From Clostridiaceae bacterium (lineage in GTDB: Bacteria; Bacillota; Clostridia; Acetivibrionales; DTU013): a stretch of DNA of 36,596 nt. Shown piece after piece: positions 8,233-15,732 of this stretch. Location: assembly GCA_012519745.1 (NCBI GenBank), contig JAAYPO010000116.1, positions 1 through 36,596 of the forward strand, read 5' to 3'. Position 1 is the first letter of the stretch; every line of letters starts with the position of its first letter. A program made the position numbers and the translations under genes. Under the pieces are notes generated by a model, which worked only from the letters and a program-made list of their open reading frames with translations, made no database searches and had not been told where the DNA came from.

Positions 8233-8594
8233 GGGACGGTCCTGTGGGGACGGTCCTGTGGGGACGGTGTGCAAAAACCTCATTGTCTGGGCACATAAAA
8301 CTGTCCCGGAGTCTCTAAATCTAAAGAAAACCACAAAAAAATGCCTCTATTATTGAAAATTCTCATGAAAATCAATCAAATTGTGCCCAGACAATGAGGT
8401 TTTTGCACACCCTTCGCTTATTGCCCAATAGTATTGCCCAAGTTACGCCTGCCCGGCCTTGAAACCAATGGAAGTAGATAGTTTTAATACGAAAGGCCAT
8501 ATTTCATGAAACAAAGCAATAAACAAAGCAATGCAGTTGGTGCTTGGAACCGCCGACATCAATGGTATTGACAGTCCAAACAGAACTGTCCCCC
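8232..8594. mobile_element. MITE-like noncoding element with perfect 30-bp internal inverted repeat
   Basis: The outer ends are inverted copies: GGGGACGGTCCTGT at 8232-8245 (repeated at 8246 and partly at 8260) and ACAGAACTGTCCCC at about 8581-8594, matching at 12 of 14 bases after inversion. Inside, 8266-8295 and 8382-8411 form a perfect 30-bp inverted repeat beginning GGTGTGCAAAAACC around an 86-base loop. No transposase or credible ORF lies inside. It abuts the TAG of the DUF2600 gene on one side and the TGA of spmB on the other, so it fills the whole space between two convergent genes. It may also act as a two-way terminator. Confidence 0.5.
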
Positions 8595-8599
8595 GTTTT

Positions 8600-9115
8600 T
8601 CATCTGCCAAAGACAAGGGCACATACCCAGGCAGAGGCAATGACGCTGACTCCGTCTGCTATCAGGGCTGCCAGCAGCGTGTATCTGATATTTTTGATAC
8701 CTGTTGAACCGTAATAGACAGCCAATGTGTAAAATATAGTCTCCGTTGATCCCATCATTGTACTGACCACTCTTCCTACATATGAGTCAGGTCCGTACAC
8801 TCGGATGATGTCAGACACAAGCGCAAGTGAGGCGCCACCGGAAATGGGCCTGAGCAGCGCAAGGGGCATAGCTTCAGCCGGGATACCAAGCAAGGTGGCC
8901 GCAGGCTTCAGCAGCCTGACAACAATATCCAGAGCTCCCGAAGCTCTGAATACACCGACTGCTGTCAGTATCCCCACCAGGGAGGGCAGTATTTTGATCA
9001 TAGCAGCAATACCCTCGCCGGCACCCTCCGTAAAGGCATCAAATACCCTGACATTGCGCAGGATGCCAGCGCCCAGTATGGTAAGAATAATTATCGGTAA
9101 GGCGTATAATGAGAT
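8600..9115 (-). CDS. spmB: Spore maturation protein SpmB, no standard start codon for the full-length frame
   Basis: SpmB is an integral membrane protein of the nucleoside-recognition (Gate) family that acts with SpmA in spore core dehydration. From ATG 9001 the frame gives 133 aa, including FRASGALDIVV, RPISGGASLAL, GPDSYVGR and a GSTETIFYTLAVY motif. The family is normally near 175 aa. The missing first helix is present in frame upstream (SLYALPIIILTILGAG, then RNVRVFDAFTEGAGEG). Between the preceding in-frame TGA (about 9139) and this helix there is no ATG, GTG or TTG; an ATC lies at 9115. An AAGGAGG remains at about 9133-9139. The lost start is next to repeat sequence (TGTGCAAAAAC, then the 18-bp array). 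The gene may be silenced, truncated or use a non-standard start. Confidence 0.7.
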   Translation of the reverse strand: MSLYALPIIILTILGAGILRNVRVFDAFTEGAGEGIAAMIKILPSLVGILTAVGVFRASGALDIVVRLLKPAATLLGIPAEAMPLALLRPISGGASLALVSDIIRVYGPDSYVGRVVSTMMGSTETIFYTLAVYYGSTGIKNIRYTLLAALIADGVSVIASAWVCALVFGR

Positions 9116-9160
9116 TTGTGCAAAAACTGAGTGTCCCCTCCTTTTTCACTGTCCTGTTTG

Positions 9161-9520
9161 CTCTTCTATCCTATTCTGCTCTATTATCCTATTCTGCTCT
9201 TCTATCCTATTCTGCTCTATTATCCTATTTTGCTCTTCTATACTGTTTTACTTCTCTATCCTGCTTTACTCTTCTATCCTGTTTTACTTCTCTATCCTGC
9301 TTTACTCTTCTATCCTGTTTTACTTCTCTATCCTGGTTCACTTCTCTATCCTGTTTTGCTCTTCTATACTGTTTTGCTTCTCTATCCTGCTTTACTCTTC
9401 TATCCTGTTTTACTTCTCTATCCTGCTTTACTCTTCTATCCTGTTTTACTTTCCTATCCTGGTTCACTTCTCTATACTGTTTTGCTTCTCTATCCTGTTT
9501 TGCTTCTTCTATCCTGACTG
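9161..9520. repeat. 18-bp minisatellite, 19 units plus one degenerate unit
   Basis: Units such as CTCTTCTATCCTATTCTG and CTTCTCTATCCTGTTTTA run head to tail from 9161 to 9502, with a degenerate last unit to 9520. Many alternate in pairs, so a 36-bp higher-order period is visible. The pyrimidine-rich strand is the plus strand. Because 18 is a multiple of 3, frames stay open: all three plus frames and one minus frame (hexapeptide of type VKQDRE) are free of stops. None has a convincing ribosome-binding site, and I regard them as by-products. The array separates spmA from spmB. Confidence 0.9.
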
Positions 9521-10176
9521 CATTTATAACTGCCTGCAATCCTATTTCCCGATATCCTGGAAATATTATTGCTGTCTCTGGCTTTCCTGCCTCCGGCTGC
9601 AGAAGGCCAAAACCGTGTAAGAATCTTTACTGATACTATACCGGCAACCGTCGCACATAATGATGCCGTCCATATACAGGCGGTCACCTCAGAGGGTGCG
9701 GCAGAGCCTGCGTCACTCCTGATTGCAATTACTGTTGCAGGGATGAGCTGGATCGCCGATGTATTCAGTACAAGAAACATACACATTGCATCCGATGCAG
9801 TATCCTTCCTTGTATTTATCTTTTGCAGCTCTTCCATAGCCTTGATTCCCAGCGGTGTTGCAGCATTGCCAAGACCCATGAAGTTAGCGGCAAGGTTCAT
9901 CACTATAGCCCCCATAGCCCTGTCTTTTCCCCTTAGCCCGGGGAAAAAAAGCCTCAATACCGGGCCGGCGATTTTTGCGATAACCTTTATCAAGCCGCCT
10001 CTCTCCATGATTTTCATCAATCCGTTCCAAAGGCACATGATCCCAAGCAGTCCGACAGCCAATTCTACAGCCCTTCCTGCCGACACGAACGCTGCCTGTA
10101 TGACTTCTTCGATCCTTCCGTTGAGTATACCTATGATGAAACCGGACACCAGTAAAGCCGGCCATATATAATTCAC
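9490..10176 (-). CDS. spmA: Spore maturation protein SpmA with repeat-derived C-terminal tail
   Basis: SpmA is the partner of SpmB; both carry nucleoside-recognition (Gate) domains and are needed for full spore core dehydration. The product has several membrane helices and the family signature NFMGLGNAATPLGIKAMEEL (about 100-119), followed by NTSAIQLIPATVIAIR. The start is GTG at 10176, preceded by AAAGGAGG at 7 bases; an in-frame TTG at 10194 would overlap that site. B. subtilis SpmA is about 196 aa and this one is 228. The extra residues after ILTRFW (about RKARDSNN to the end) run into the 18-bp repeat array and are probably not native. In B. subtilis the pair sits beside dacB, not abrB. 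A sporulation promoter could not be fixed. Confidence 0.9.
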   Translation of the reverse strand: MNYIWPALLVSGFIIGILNGRIEEVIQAAFVSAGRAVELAVGLLGIMCLWNGLMKIMERGGLIKVIAKIAGPVLRLFFPGLRGKDRAMGAIVMNLAANFMGLGNAATPLGIKAMEELQKINTRKDTASDAMCMFLVLNTSAIQLIPATVIAIRSDAGSAAPSEVTACIWTASLCATVAGIVSVKILTRFWPSAAGGRKARDSNNISRISGNRIAGSYKCSQDRRSKTG

Positions 10177-10194
10177 ACTTATGCCTCCTTTCAA

Positions 10195-10590
10195 AGGATC
10201 GTCATCCTACGTGCTGCTGAAGTTATGACTAAGGCATGTTTTTCTGATACTAATTTATATGATACTCGAAGATAATAATTACATCGTATATTGTAAATTC
10301 ATCTGATGTCGAATTTCGTTACTTTTTATTTTCAAATTACCAGCGGTTTTAGAGTTAATCCACAGCATAATATTATTAGGTAATATATGTCATATATTGA
10401 TCTAACCGCTATGAGCCTTAATTATTGCGGTTTATAGAAAATTGCATATTAGTTTAATTACATTTTTATCTTATTTTTCCATAACATTTTTTTGAATATC
10501 TTTAAATTAATTGTTGACGTTTACTGGAATTTATGTTAGGATTATTTTATAAAAGATTGTCGAATAATGCTAATTTAGGAGGAAAGAGAT
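10195..10590. promoter_or_regulatory. Divergent spmA/abrB regulatory region
   Basis: No gene is seen in these 396 AT-rich bases. They hold the abrB promoter (listed separately) and presumably that of spmA. The heptamer AGCGGTT occurs at 10342-10348, inverted as AACCGCT at 10404-10410, and GCGGTT again at 10427-10432. This gives two inverted pairs that could bind a regulator or form hairpins. A weak sigma-E-like match (TCATATAA then CATGCC on the minus strand) exists upstream of spmA, but I would not rely on it. Confidence 0.4.
10514..10542 (+). promoter_or_regulatory. Sigma-A promoter for abrB
   Basis: TTGACG (10514-10519) and TAGGAT (10537-10542) lie 17 bp apart, about 50 bases before the ATG at 10591. 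An AGGAGG ribosome-binding site follows at about 10577-10582. Confidence 0.6.
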
Positions 10591-10830
10591 ATGAAGTCTA
10601 CAGGAATTGTTAGAAAAGTTGATGAACTCGGAAGGGTCGTACTTCCTATAGAGTTGAGAAGAACTCTGGACATCGCAGAAAAGGATGCTCTTGAGATTTA
10701 TGTGGATGGTTCTACGATCATCTTGAAAAAATATGAACCGGCTTGCATTTTCTGCGGAGACGCAAAGGATGTCATTATTTACAAGGGCAAGAACATCTGC
10801 CCGGCATGCATGAAGGAGCTTAAAAAGTGA
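10591..10830 (+). CDS. abrB: AbrB/SpoVT-type transition-state regulator
   Basis: A 79-aa DNA-binding protein. The N-terminal swapped-hairpin AbrB domain spans about residues 3-47 (STGIVRKVDELGRVVLPIEL onward). The C-terminal part has CIFC (about 52-55) and CPAC (about 71-74), a four-cysteine arrangement common in clostridial AbrB proteins that may bind metal. In Bacillus AbrB represses stationary-phase and sporulation genes during exponential growth. Its place next to rsmI and metG matches the B. subtilis abrB locus. It has its own promoter and an AGGAGG site. It converges with rsmI, with only 4 bases between the two stop codons. Confidence 0.93.
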   Translation: MKSTGIVRKVDELGRVVLPIELRRTLDIAEKDALEIYVDGSTIILKKYEPACIFCGDAKDVIIYKGKNICPACMKELKK

Positions 10831-10834
10831 TCTT

Positions 10835-11743
10835 TTAGACACGATGATGAGGCCCGGTGGTATTAATTGCCGGGTCTTTTTTATTGCTGCTTTCTTTTTT
10901 CTCAACCAGGCTGTTGTATACCTCCCGTTTGCTTATTTTCCTGTCCTCTGAAACCTTCTTCATGGCAGCCTTTTTATCAAGGCCCTCCTCCATATAAAAT
11001 CTGACATGCTCCGTCAGACTGAGTTCTTCCCAGCTGCTTATCCTTTCCCTTTCGAGAGCTTCCTCGTCCGCGCCTTCGATGACAAGAACGAACTCGCCTT
11101 TTGGTGTCTCATGTTCATATTTATCTATGGCCTCGTCAAGGGTCGTCCGCCAAATTTCTTCAAATTTCTTTGTTAATTCCCTTGCGAGAGATATCCGCCT
11201 GTTTCCCAGTACCGACCTGAGATCCTTCAATGTATGTATCAGCTTGTGTGGAGCCTCATAGAATACAAGCGTCCTTGTATCATCTTTGACAGCCTGGATC
11301 CTTTTGCTCCTGACTCTTTTGTTGACAGGCAGAAAGCCTTCAAAACCAAATCTCCCCGAGGGCAGTCCTGATAGCACAACACCGGCTATCACCGCGGCAG
11401 GACCGGGCACCATGGTCACATTGATACCTTTTTCTGCAGCCATCCCAACAAGCTCCTCCCCGGGGTCGGAAATACCCGGTGAGCCTGCATCAGACACAAG
11501 TGCCACATCCTTGCCCTCCATCAGCTGCCCTATGAGATAATTGCCTTTTTCCGTTTTGTTATGCTCATAATAGCTTACAAGCCTGTTTTTGATCTCAAAA
11601 TGGTTCAACAGCTTCAAGGTCTGTCTTGTGTCCTCGGCCGCTATTATGTCAGCCTCTCTCAGGACTCTGAGCGCACGAAGCGTAATGTCCTCCAGATTGC
11701 CGATGGGTGTTGCTACCAAATAAAGCATGCCAGTATTGCCCAA
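10835..11743 (-). CDS. rsmI: 16S rRNA (cytidine1402-2'-O)-methyltransferase RsmI
   Basis: RsmI methylates the ribose of C1402 in the decoding centre, using SAM. The 302-aa product has the tetrapyrrole-methylase fold: LYLVATPIGNLEDITLRAL at about 7-25, AEDTRQT near 36-42, DAGSPGISDPG near 85-95, and VPGPAAVIAG near 112-121. A C-terminal helical region follows. The longest frame starts at TTG 11743 after AAAGG-type sequence; ATG at 11728 would give the more usual MLYLVATPIGNL start but has no close site, so the start is uncertain by 5 codons. The last 15 or so residues overlap the abrB terminator and extend past the usual family end. Confidence 0.94.
   Translation of the reverse strand: MGNTGMLYLVATPIGNLEDITLRALRVLREADIIAAEDTRQTLKLLNHFEIKNRLVSYYEHNKTEKGNYLIGQLMEGKDVALVSDAGSPGISDPGEELVGMAAEKGINVTMVPGPAAVIAGVVLSGLPSGRFGFEGFLPVNKRVRSKRIQAVKDDTRTLVFYEAPHKLIHTLKDLRSVLGNRRISLARELTKKFEEIWRTTLDEAIDKYEHETPKGEFVLVIEGADEEALERERISSWEELSLTEHVRFYMEEGLDKKAAMKKVSEDRKISKREVYNSLVEKKESSNKKDPAINTTGPHHRV
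10851..10882 (+). terminator. abrB terminator embedded in the rsmI coding end
   Basis: GCCCGG and CCGGGT pair around a short AT-rich loop and are followed by CTTTTTT, a standard intrinsic terminator for abrB. It lies inside the final codons of the convergent rsmI gene, whose tail KKDPAINTTGPHHRV is the reverse reading of this hairpin. Confidence 0.75.
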
Positions 11744-11830
11744 TTCCTTTTCGCCTTTCCTGCCGCATTCGTCCCTGCAGTCAATGCAGTTTTGCTCGGC
11801 ATATCAGAAATTCATCTATCCCCCACAGCT

Positions 11831-12604
11831 CTATGTACGAATCATACCTGCCTGTCCATCGATGCCGCCCCTGCTGTATATATCATTTATTTCCTTTGAG
11901 TAGCCGCCGGAGCTGTCGTATACATACAAAGGCTCCTGTACTCTCAGCTCAGGATTTCCGTTTTTTGTACCACATATCAAAATCAGGTTGGGCTCCCTGC
12001 CCGGCGATGGATGGACAAACCTCAACTGCTTTGGTTCGATGGAGCTGTCCCGCATGGTGCAAATTATGTCGGCCAGCCTCTGGGGTCTGTGTACCATGGA
12101 GAATTTTCCACCCGGCCTTAGAAGCTTCCCGGCAGTCGAAACAACATCGTTGAGGGTACACAGGATCTCGTGTCTCGATATGGCCTTGGAGTCCTCGGGA
12201 TTGAGCAGCCCTCCTCCTTTGGTCATGTATGGCGGATTTGCTGTCACCGCATCAAAGCTCGATGCTCCAAACATACCCACGGCGTCACGTATATCCCCCT
12301 GCACAATGCTTACCCTTTCGCCAAGCCCGTTGAGGGCTATGCTGCGAGCAGCCATCTCGGCTATTTCAGGCTGGATCTCAAGGCCGATCACTTTGCCGGG
12401 GCTTTTCTTTGCGGCCAGCAAAACGGCTATGATGCCGGTACCGGTACCAAGATCGATAACCGACCCTCCCTTGGAAACTTGCGCAAAATATGACAGTAAA
12501 ACAGCATCTATGCCAAAGCAGAAGCCGTCAGTTTTTTGTATGAGCCTGAGTCCCTTGTACTGGAGGTCGTCGATCCTCTCATTGCTCTTTAAGATTACTT
12601 CCAA
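11831..12604 (-). CDS. trmN6: tRNA1(Val) (adenine37-N6)-methyltransferase-like (YabB/TrmN6)
   Basis: A SAM-dependent N6-adenine methyltransferase of the YabB/YfiC (TrmN6) family. NERIDDLQYKGLRLIQ and FCFGIDAVLLS open the protein. The SAM loop VIDLGTGTGIIAVLLA follows, and ANPPY is the catalytic NPPY motif. In E. coli the homologue modifies A37 of tRNA1-Val. I prefer TTG at 12604, which follows AAAAGGATG at about 6 bases and gives the normal length (258 aa). ATG codons at 12613 and 12640 are in frame but poorly placed. It precedes rsmI on the same strand, as yabB precedes yabC in B. subtilis. The small yazA (GIY-YIG) gene usually between them is absent. Confidence 0.9.
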   Translation of the reverse strand: MEVILKSNERIDDLQYKGLRLIQKTDGFCFGIDAVLLSYFAQVSKGGSVIDLGTGTGIIAVLLAAKKSPGKVIGLEIQPEIAEMAARSIALNGLGERVSIVQGDIRDAVGMFGASSFDAVTANPPYMTKGGGLLNPEDSKAISRHEILCTLNDVVSTAGKLLRPGGKFSMVHRPQRLADIICTMRDSSIEPKQLRFVHPSPGREPNLILICGTKNGNPELRVQEPLYVYDSSGGYSKEINDIYSRGGIDGQAGMIRT

Positions 12605-12684
12605 ATAACCCATCCTTTTAAGCAAATAATAAGGAGCCATGCTTCAGCCGCAGCTGCTGCCTGACCCCTCACATTTCAAACCTA

Positions 12685-12855
12685 TTATTCCGGCTGCGGA
12701 GCGTCGACCGGGCAGACATTTGCACAAGAACCGCAGTCTATGCATGCTCCTTCGTCTATCTCATATTTACTATCACCTGCTGTTATGCACGATACCGGGC
12801 ATTCCGGCTCACATGCGCCGCAGCTGATACAATCATCATTTATACGATATGCCAT
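12685..12855 (-). CDS. 2[4Fe-4S] ferredoxin
   Basis: A 56-aa bacterial ferredoxin with two CxxCxxCxxxCP clusters: CISCGACEPECP at residues 9-20 and CIDCGSCANVCP at about 39-50. The pseudo-twofold layout is typical of clostridial electron carriers. The ATG at 12855 follows GAGGAGG at 9 bases; an upstream in-frame ATG at 12879 has no site. It lies between ricT and trmN6 at the position held by yabA in B. subtilis. RicT homologues are associated with [4Fe-4S] clusters, so a functional link with the neighbour is possible but not shown. Confidence 0.93.
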   Translation of the reverse strand: MAYRINDDCISCGACEPECPVSCITAGDSKYEIDEGACIDCGSCANVCPVDAPQPE

Positions 12856-12976
12856 TATGGTACACCTCCTCAAATACATTTTGTTTGCTTCTTTATATAT
12901 AAACCGTTACTATTCTAACATTATTATCTGATAAATTAAATACCCTTTAGCAACAATTTACGGCGCATTTTGTCTT

Positions 12977-13846
12977 TTAATCCTCAAGAGCCTTTAATTC
13001 CTCAATAATTGCATCATTATCATCCTTTACGGCTGCATCCTTGATCAGCTTCACCTCATCGAATTTGTAGGCTCTCAGATCAGTATCGTTGCCCTTGTCC
13101 AGCTTGACCTTCGCAGTTTCCTTGATAAGGTAGGTTTCCACCACCACTCCCTGTCCATCGGGCGTTTCAACGATAGCACCTGTTTTCGGAGCTTTTTTGA
13201 TGACCTGTTCATATGCTTCCTGTTCATATTTCAAGCAGCACATCAGCCTGCCGCAGGTTCCGGAAATCTTTGTCGGATTAAGAGAAAGCCCTTGCTCCTT
13301 GGCCATTTTTATGGAGACAGGCTGAAATTCACCCAGATATGAGCTGCAGCAAAGAATACGCCCGCAAATACCGATCCCGCCCATCATTTTAGACTCATCC
13401 CTGACGCCTATCTGCCTAAGCTCTATGCGGGTCTTGAAAACTGAGGCAAGATCCTTTACCAGTTCCCTGAAATCCACCCTTCCGTCTGCTGTAAAATAAA
13501 ATAGTATTTTGTTGTTGTCAAATGTGTATTCCACATCTATCAGCTTCATTTCAAGCTTGTGGTCTCTGATTTTTTGCAGGCACGTAGCAAACGCTTCCTT
13601 TTCCTTTTTGCCGTTGTCGGAAGCGTGTCTGATGTCCTCATCATTAGCTATCCGCATCACCTTTTTCAGCGGTGCAACTATTTCATCATCATTGACCTCA
13701 CGCACAGGAATGACCACTTCTCCGAATTCCACACCTCTGGCTGTCTCAACTATCACATTTGCTCCTTCATTTATCTGTAACTGATCAGGGTCAAAATAGT
13801 ACACCTTTCCGGCCTTCTTGAACCTGACACCAACCACCTTTACCAT
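12977..13846 (-). CDS. ricT: PSP1 domain protein RicT (YaaT)
   Basis: RicT is part of the RicA-RicF-RicT complex, which in B. subtilis carries iron-sulfur clusters, works with RNase Y in mRNA maturation and affects sporulation and competence. The 289-aa protein has a PSP1 C-terminal domain with conserved cysteines in GICGRILCC (about 158-166) and GTCGRLMCC (about 195-203). The ATG directly follows the TGA of holB, so the genes are translationally coupled. The last 30 residues are acidic and less conserved. RicA and RicF are not in this window. Confidence 0.92.
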   Translation of the reverse strand: MVKVVGVRFKKAGKVYYFDPDQLQINEGANVIVETARGVEFGEVVIPVREVNDDEIVAPLKKVMRIANDEDIRHASDNGKKEKEAFATCLQKIRDHKLEMKLIDVEYTFDNNKILFYFTADGRVDFRELVKDLASVFKTRIELRQIGVRDESKMMGGIGICGRILCCSSYLGEFQPVSIKMAKEQGLSLNPTKISGTCGRLMCCLKYEQEAYEQVIKKAPKTGAIVETPDGQGVVVETYLIKETAKVKLDKGNDTDLRAYKFDEVKLIKDAAVKDDNDAIIEELKALED

Positions 13847-14833
13847 TCAACGTTCCTCCCGTAGCTTAATCAACAGATTATCTATGACAAGCTGATAACC
13901 GGCATTTTGTTTAAGAGCCCTGCGTGCCGCACCTATTGCCTCGATATTGCTTATGAGCCTGTTGCTGCTGTATTTGCGGGCATTATTAAATATAATATCC
14001 TTTTTGTCTGAATTAATCAACATTTTTTCGTATCCTGTCTCACTCATTACCAGCAGATCTCTGTAGTACAGCAGCATTATATCAAACAACATATCAGCGT
14101 TGTATTTGTTATTGTCCATGAATGACGAAAAATCCAGGATGCTTTTGGTCTCACCATGTGCGACCCTCGGCAGTAACTCGAGCATTTGATCCCTGAGCTT
14201 TGAAAACTCGCCAAAGCCCGCCAATTCCAGTGCTGTCCCGATATTTCCGTCGGAATAATCGGCTGCCAATCCCAGCGTCCCGTCGTCGCTGCCATACCTG
14301 TCCATTAGAACCTGACAAACCTGCTCCCTGGTATATTTTCCAAACTTTATATGCTGTGCCCGCGAACGCACTGTTTCCAAAAGCTTGTCATAATTTGTGG
14401 TCAGAAGAATGACCACCACATATCCCGGCGGCTCCTCAAAGGTCTTGAGCAGGCAGTTTTGTGCCTGTTCTGTCATTTTTTCCGCCTCTTCGACTATATA
14501 CACCTTGCGCTTTGAATACATGGGCTTTAGGACTACATCGCTCTGGATTTCTCTGATCAGATCCACGCCGATGCTCAGCTCCTCACAGATAATACTGTGA
14601 TAGTCAGGATTGCTGCCGTTTTCCATCATCAGGCATGGCCTGCAGCTGCCGCAGACAGAAGCGTTCTGCGGAGCATCGCACAGCAAAAGACCGGCAAATA
14701 TGCGGGCAATCGTTTTCTTTCCGATCCCTGCCGGTCCCGAGAATATATATGCATGTCCTATCCTGCCCTCGGAAAGCGACCGCTCAAGGCTGCCGATGAC
14801 TTCCCTCTGGCCGATCACATCTTTGAAGTCCAT
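13847..14833 (-). CDS. holB: DNA polymerase III delta-prime subunit
   Basis: Delta-prime is the rigid stator of the clamp-loader complex. The 328-aa AAA+ protein has a Walker A-like GPAGIGKKT near residues 34-42, a zinc module (C52 and CGSCRPC near 61-67), the Walker B region VYIVEEAEKM near 111-120, LLKTFEEPP near 128-136 and the sensor arginine region SRAQ. The ATG follows GAGGTG at 8 bases. It sits between yaaR and ricT exactly as in B. subtilis, in the apparent operon tmk-darA-yaaR-holB-ricT. Confidence 0.94.
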   Translation of the reverse strand: MDFKDVIGQREVIGSLERSLSEGRIGHAYIFSGPAGIGKKTIARIFAGLLLCDAPQNASVCGSCRPCLMMENGSNPDYHSIICEELSIGVDLIREIQSDVVLKPMYSKRKVYIVEEAEKMTEQAQNCLLKTFEEPPGYVVVILLTTNYDKLLETVRSRAQHIKFGKYTREQVCQVLMDRYGSDDGTLGLAADYSDGNIGTALELAGFGEFSKLRDQMLELLPRVAHGETKSILDFSSFMDNNKYNADMLFDIMLLYYRDLLVMSETGYEKMLINSDKKDIIFNNARKYSSNRLISNIEAIGAARRALKQNAGYQLVIDNLLIKLREER

Positions 14834-14887
14834 TTAGTACACCTCTGCCGCATATGGGTTCTCTGTATATTACATGATCCGTGTTTA

Positions 14888-15340
14888 TTACATAAATAAA
14901 TCCAATATCAGTCCCCTTATATCTGCCAGCCGCTGAAGAAGGGTGATATTGTCCTTTTCTCCCTGTAGTACATCCTGTGTCAACAGGTCAAGCTCACTGT
15001 TGATGTTTTTGACTATGGCAAAAACCTTGTGCCTGCCTCTCCTGTCCAGAAGGCTTCTCTTTGAAAACTTCCTGGAATTTCCCAATGCAAGATCGAGGAA
15101 TTCGGCGATGAGTTTTTTGTATACCTTTAGTTCCCGAATATCGATTTTCCTTGCCAGGATATCTCCTTGTCTGACAATGTCCTGCACGAGCCTTTCCAGA
15201 TGCTGCTCATAATTGCTGTTTTCAGTTCTTAACAGCTGATTTCTGAACTCTCCGCCCCTGCCGGACTTGACCCTGGTATCGTCCTTTGCAGGCAGCCCTG
15301 GTAAGCCTGTCGTGTTACCGAGGGTATCACTTATCTTCAA
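14888..15340 (-). CDS. yaaR: YaaR family protein (DUF327)
   Basis: A 150-aa DUF327 protein, mostly helical after a flexible N-terminus of about 35 residues. The family core runs from FRNQLL to the C-terminal IRGLILDLF, with the signature LKVYKKLIAEFLDLALGNS in the middle. Its biochemical role is unknown. It sits invariably between the c-di-AMP receptor gene and holB, which suggests a link with replication or signalling. The start is TTG at 15340, with GGGAGG at about 7 bases. Length is normal. Confidence 0.9.
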   Translation of the reverse strand: MKISDTLGNTTGLPGLPAKDDTRVKSGRGGEFRNQLLRTENSNYEQHLERLVQDIVRQGDILARKIDIRELKVYKKLIAEFLDLALGNSRKFSKRSLLDRRGRHKVFAIVKNINSELDLLTQDVLQGEKDNITLLQRLADIRGLILDLFM

Positions 15341-15375
15341 GACACACCTCCCGGCGCTGATCCAATGACTGCGCC

Positions 15376-15705
15376 TTATGCCTTTTCAAAGCGTTCAACA
15401 TCCAGTACGAATATGGTAGCTCCGCCGACAACTACCTCTACCGGGTAGGGGATAAACATACCGCCCATACCGTTGGGTGTCATGCTGGAATTGATAACCT
15501 GTTTTCTGCTTTTGGACTTTTTCTTTATCACATCGATGACATTATCAAGATGCTCTTCATCCACACCCACCAGCAGTGTTGTATTTCCCGCCTTCAGGAA
15601 GCCTCCCGTCGAGCAGAGCTTTGTAACTCCGAAGCCGTTTTTATTCAGTTCTTCCATTACCTTTGAACCATCTTCGTCGTGAACAATAGCAAATACAAGC
15701 TTCAT
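15376..15705 (-). CDS. darA: PII-like cyclic di-AMP receptor DarA (YaaQ)
   Basis: A 109-aa PII-like trimer-forming protein of the c-di-AMP receptor family. KLVFAIVHDEDG opens it, GFGVTKLCSTGGFL is the ligand-binding T-loop base region (about 25-38), and GGATIFVLDVERFEKA closes it. It binds c-di-AMP in B. subtilis, Staphylococcus and Listeria, but its output partner is unclear. The ATG at 15705 has GGGAGG 8 bases upstream and gives exactly the usual length; a GTG two codons earlier is too close to that site. Confidence 0.94.
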   Translation of the reverse strand: MKLVFAIVHDEDGSKVMEELNKNGFGVTKLCSTGGFLKAGNTTLLVGVDEEHLDNVIDVIKKKSKSRKQVINSSMTPNGMGGMFIPYPVEVVVGGATIFVLDVERFEKA

Positions 15706-15732
15706 TCTCACACCCTCCCTTTTAAAATCTAT

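Noticed and set aside
9109-9633. Long plus-strand ORFs across the 18-bp array (Leu/Ser/Phe/Tyr-rich) and the minus-strand KQDR-repeat ORF at 9225-9539
   Set aside because: They arise because an 18-bp repeat keeps frames open. None has a supported start or family match, and several overlap each other in all frames.
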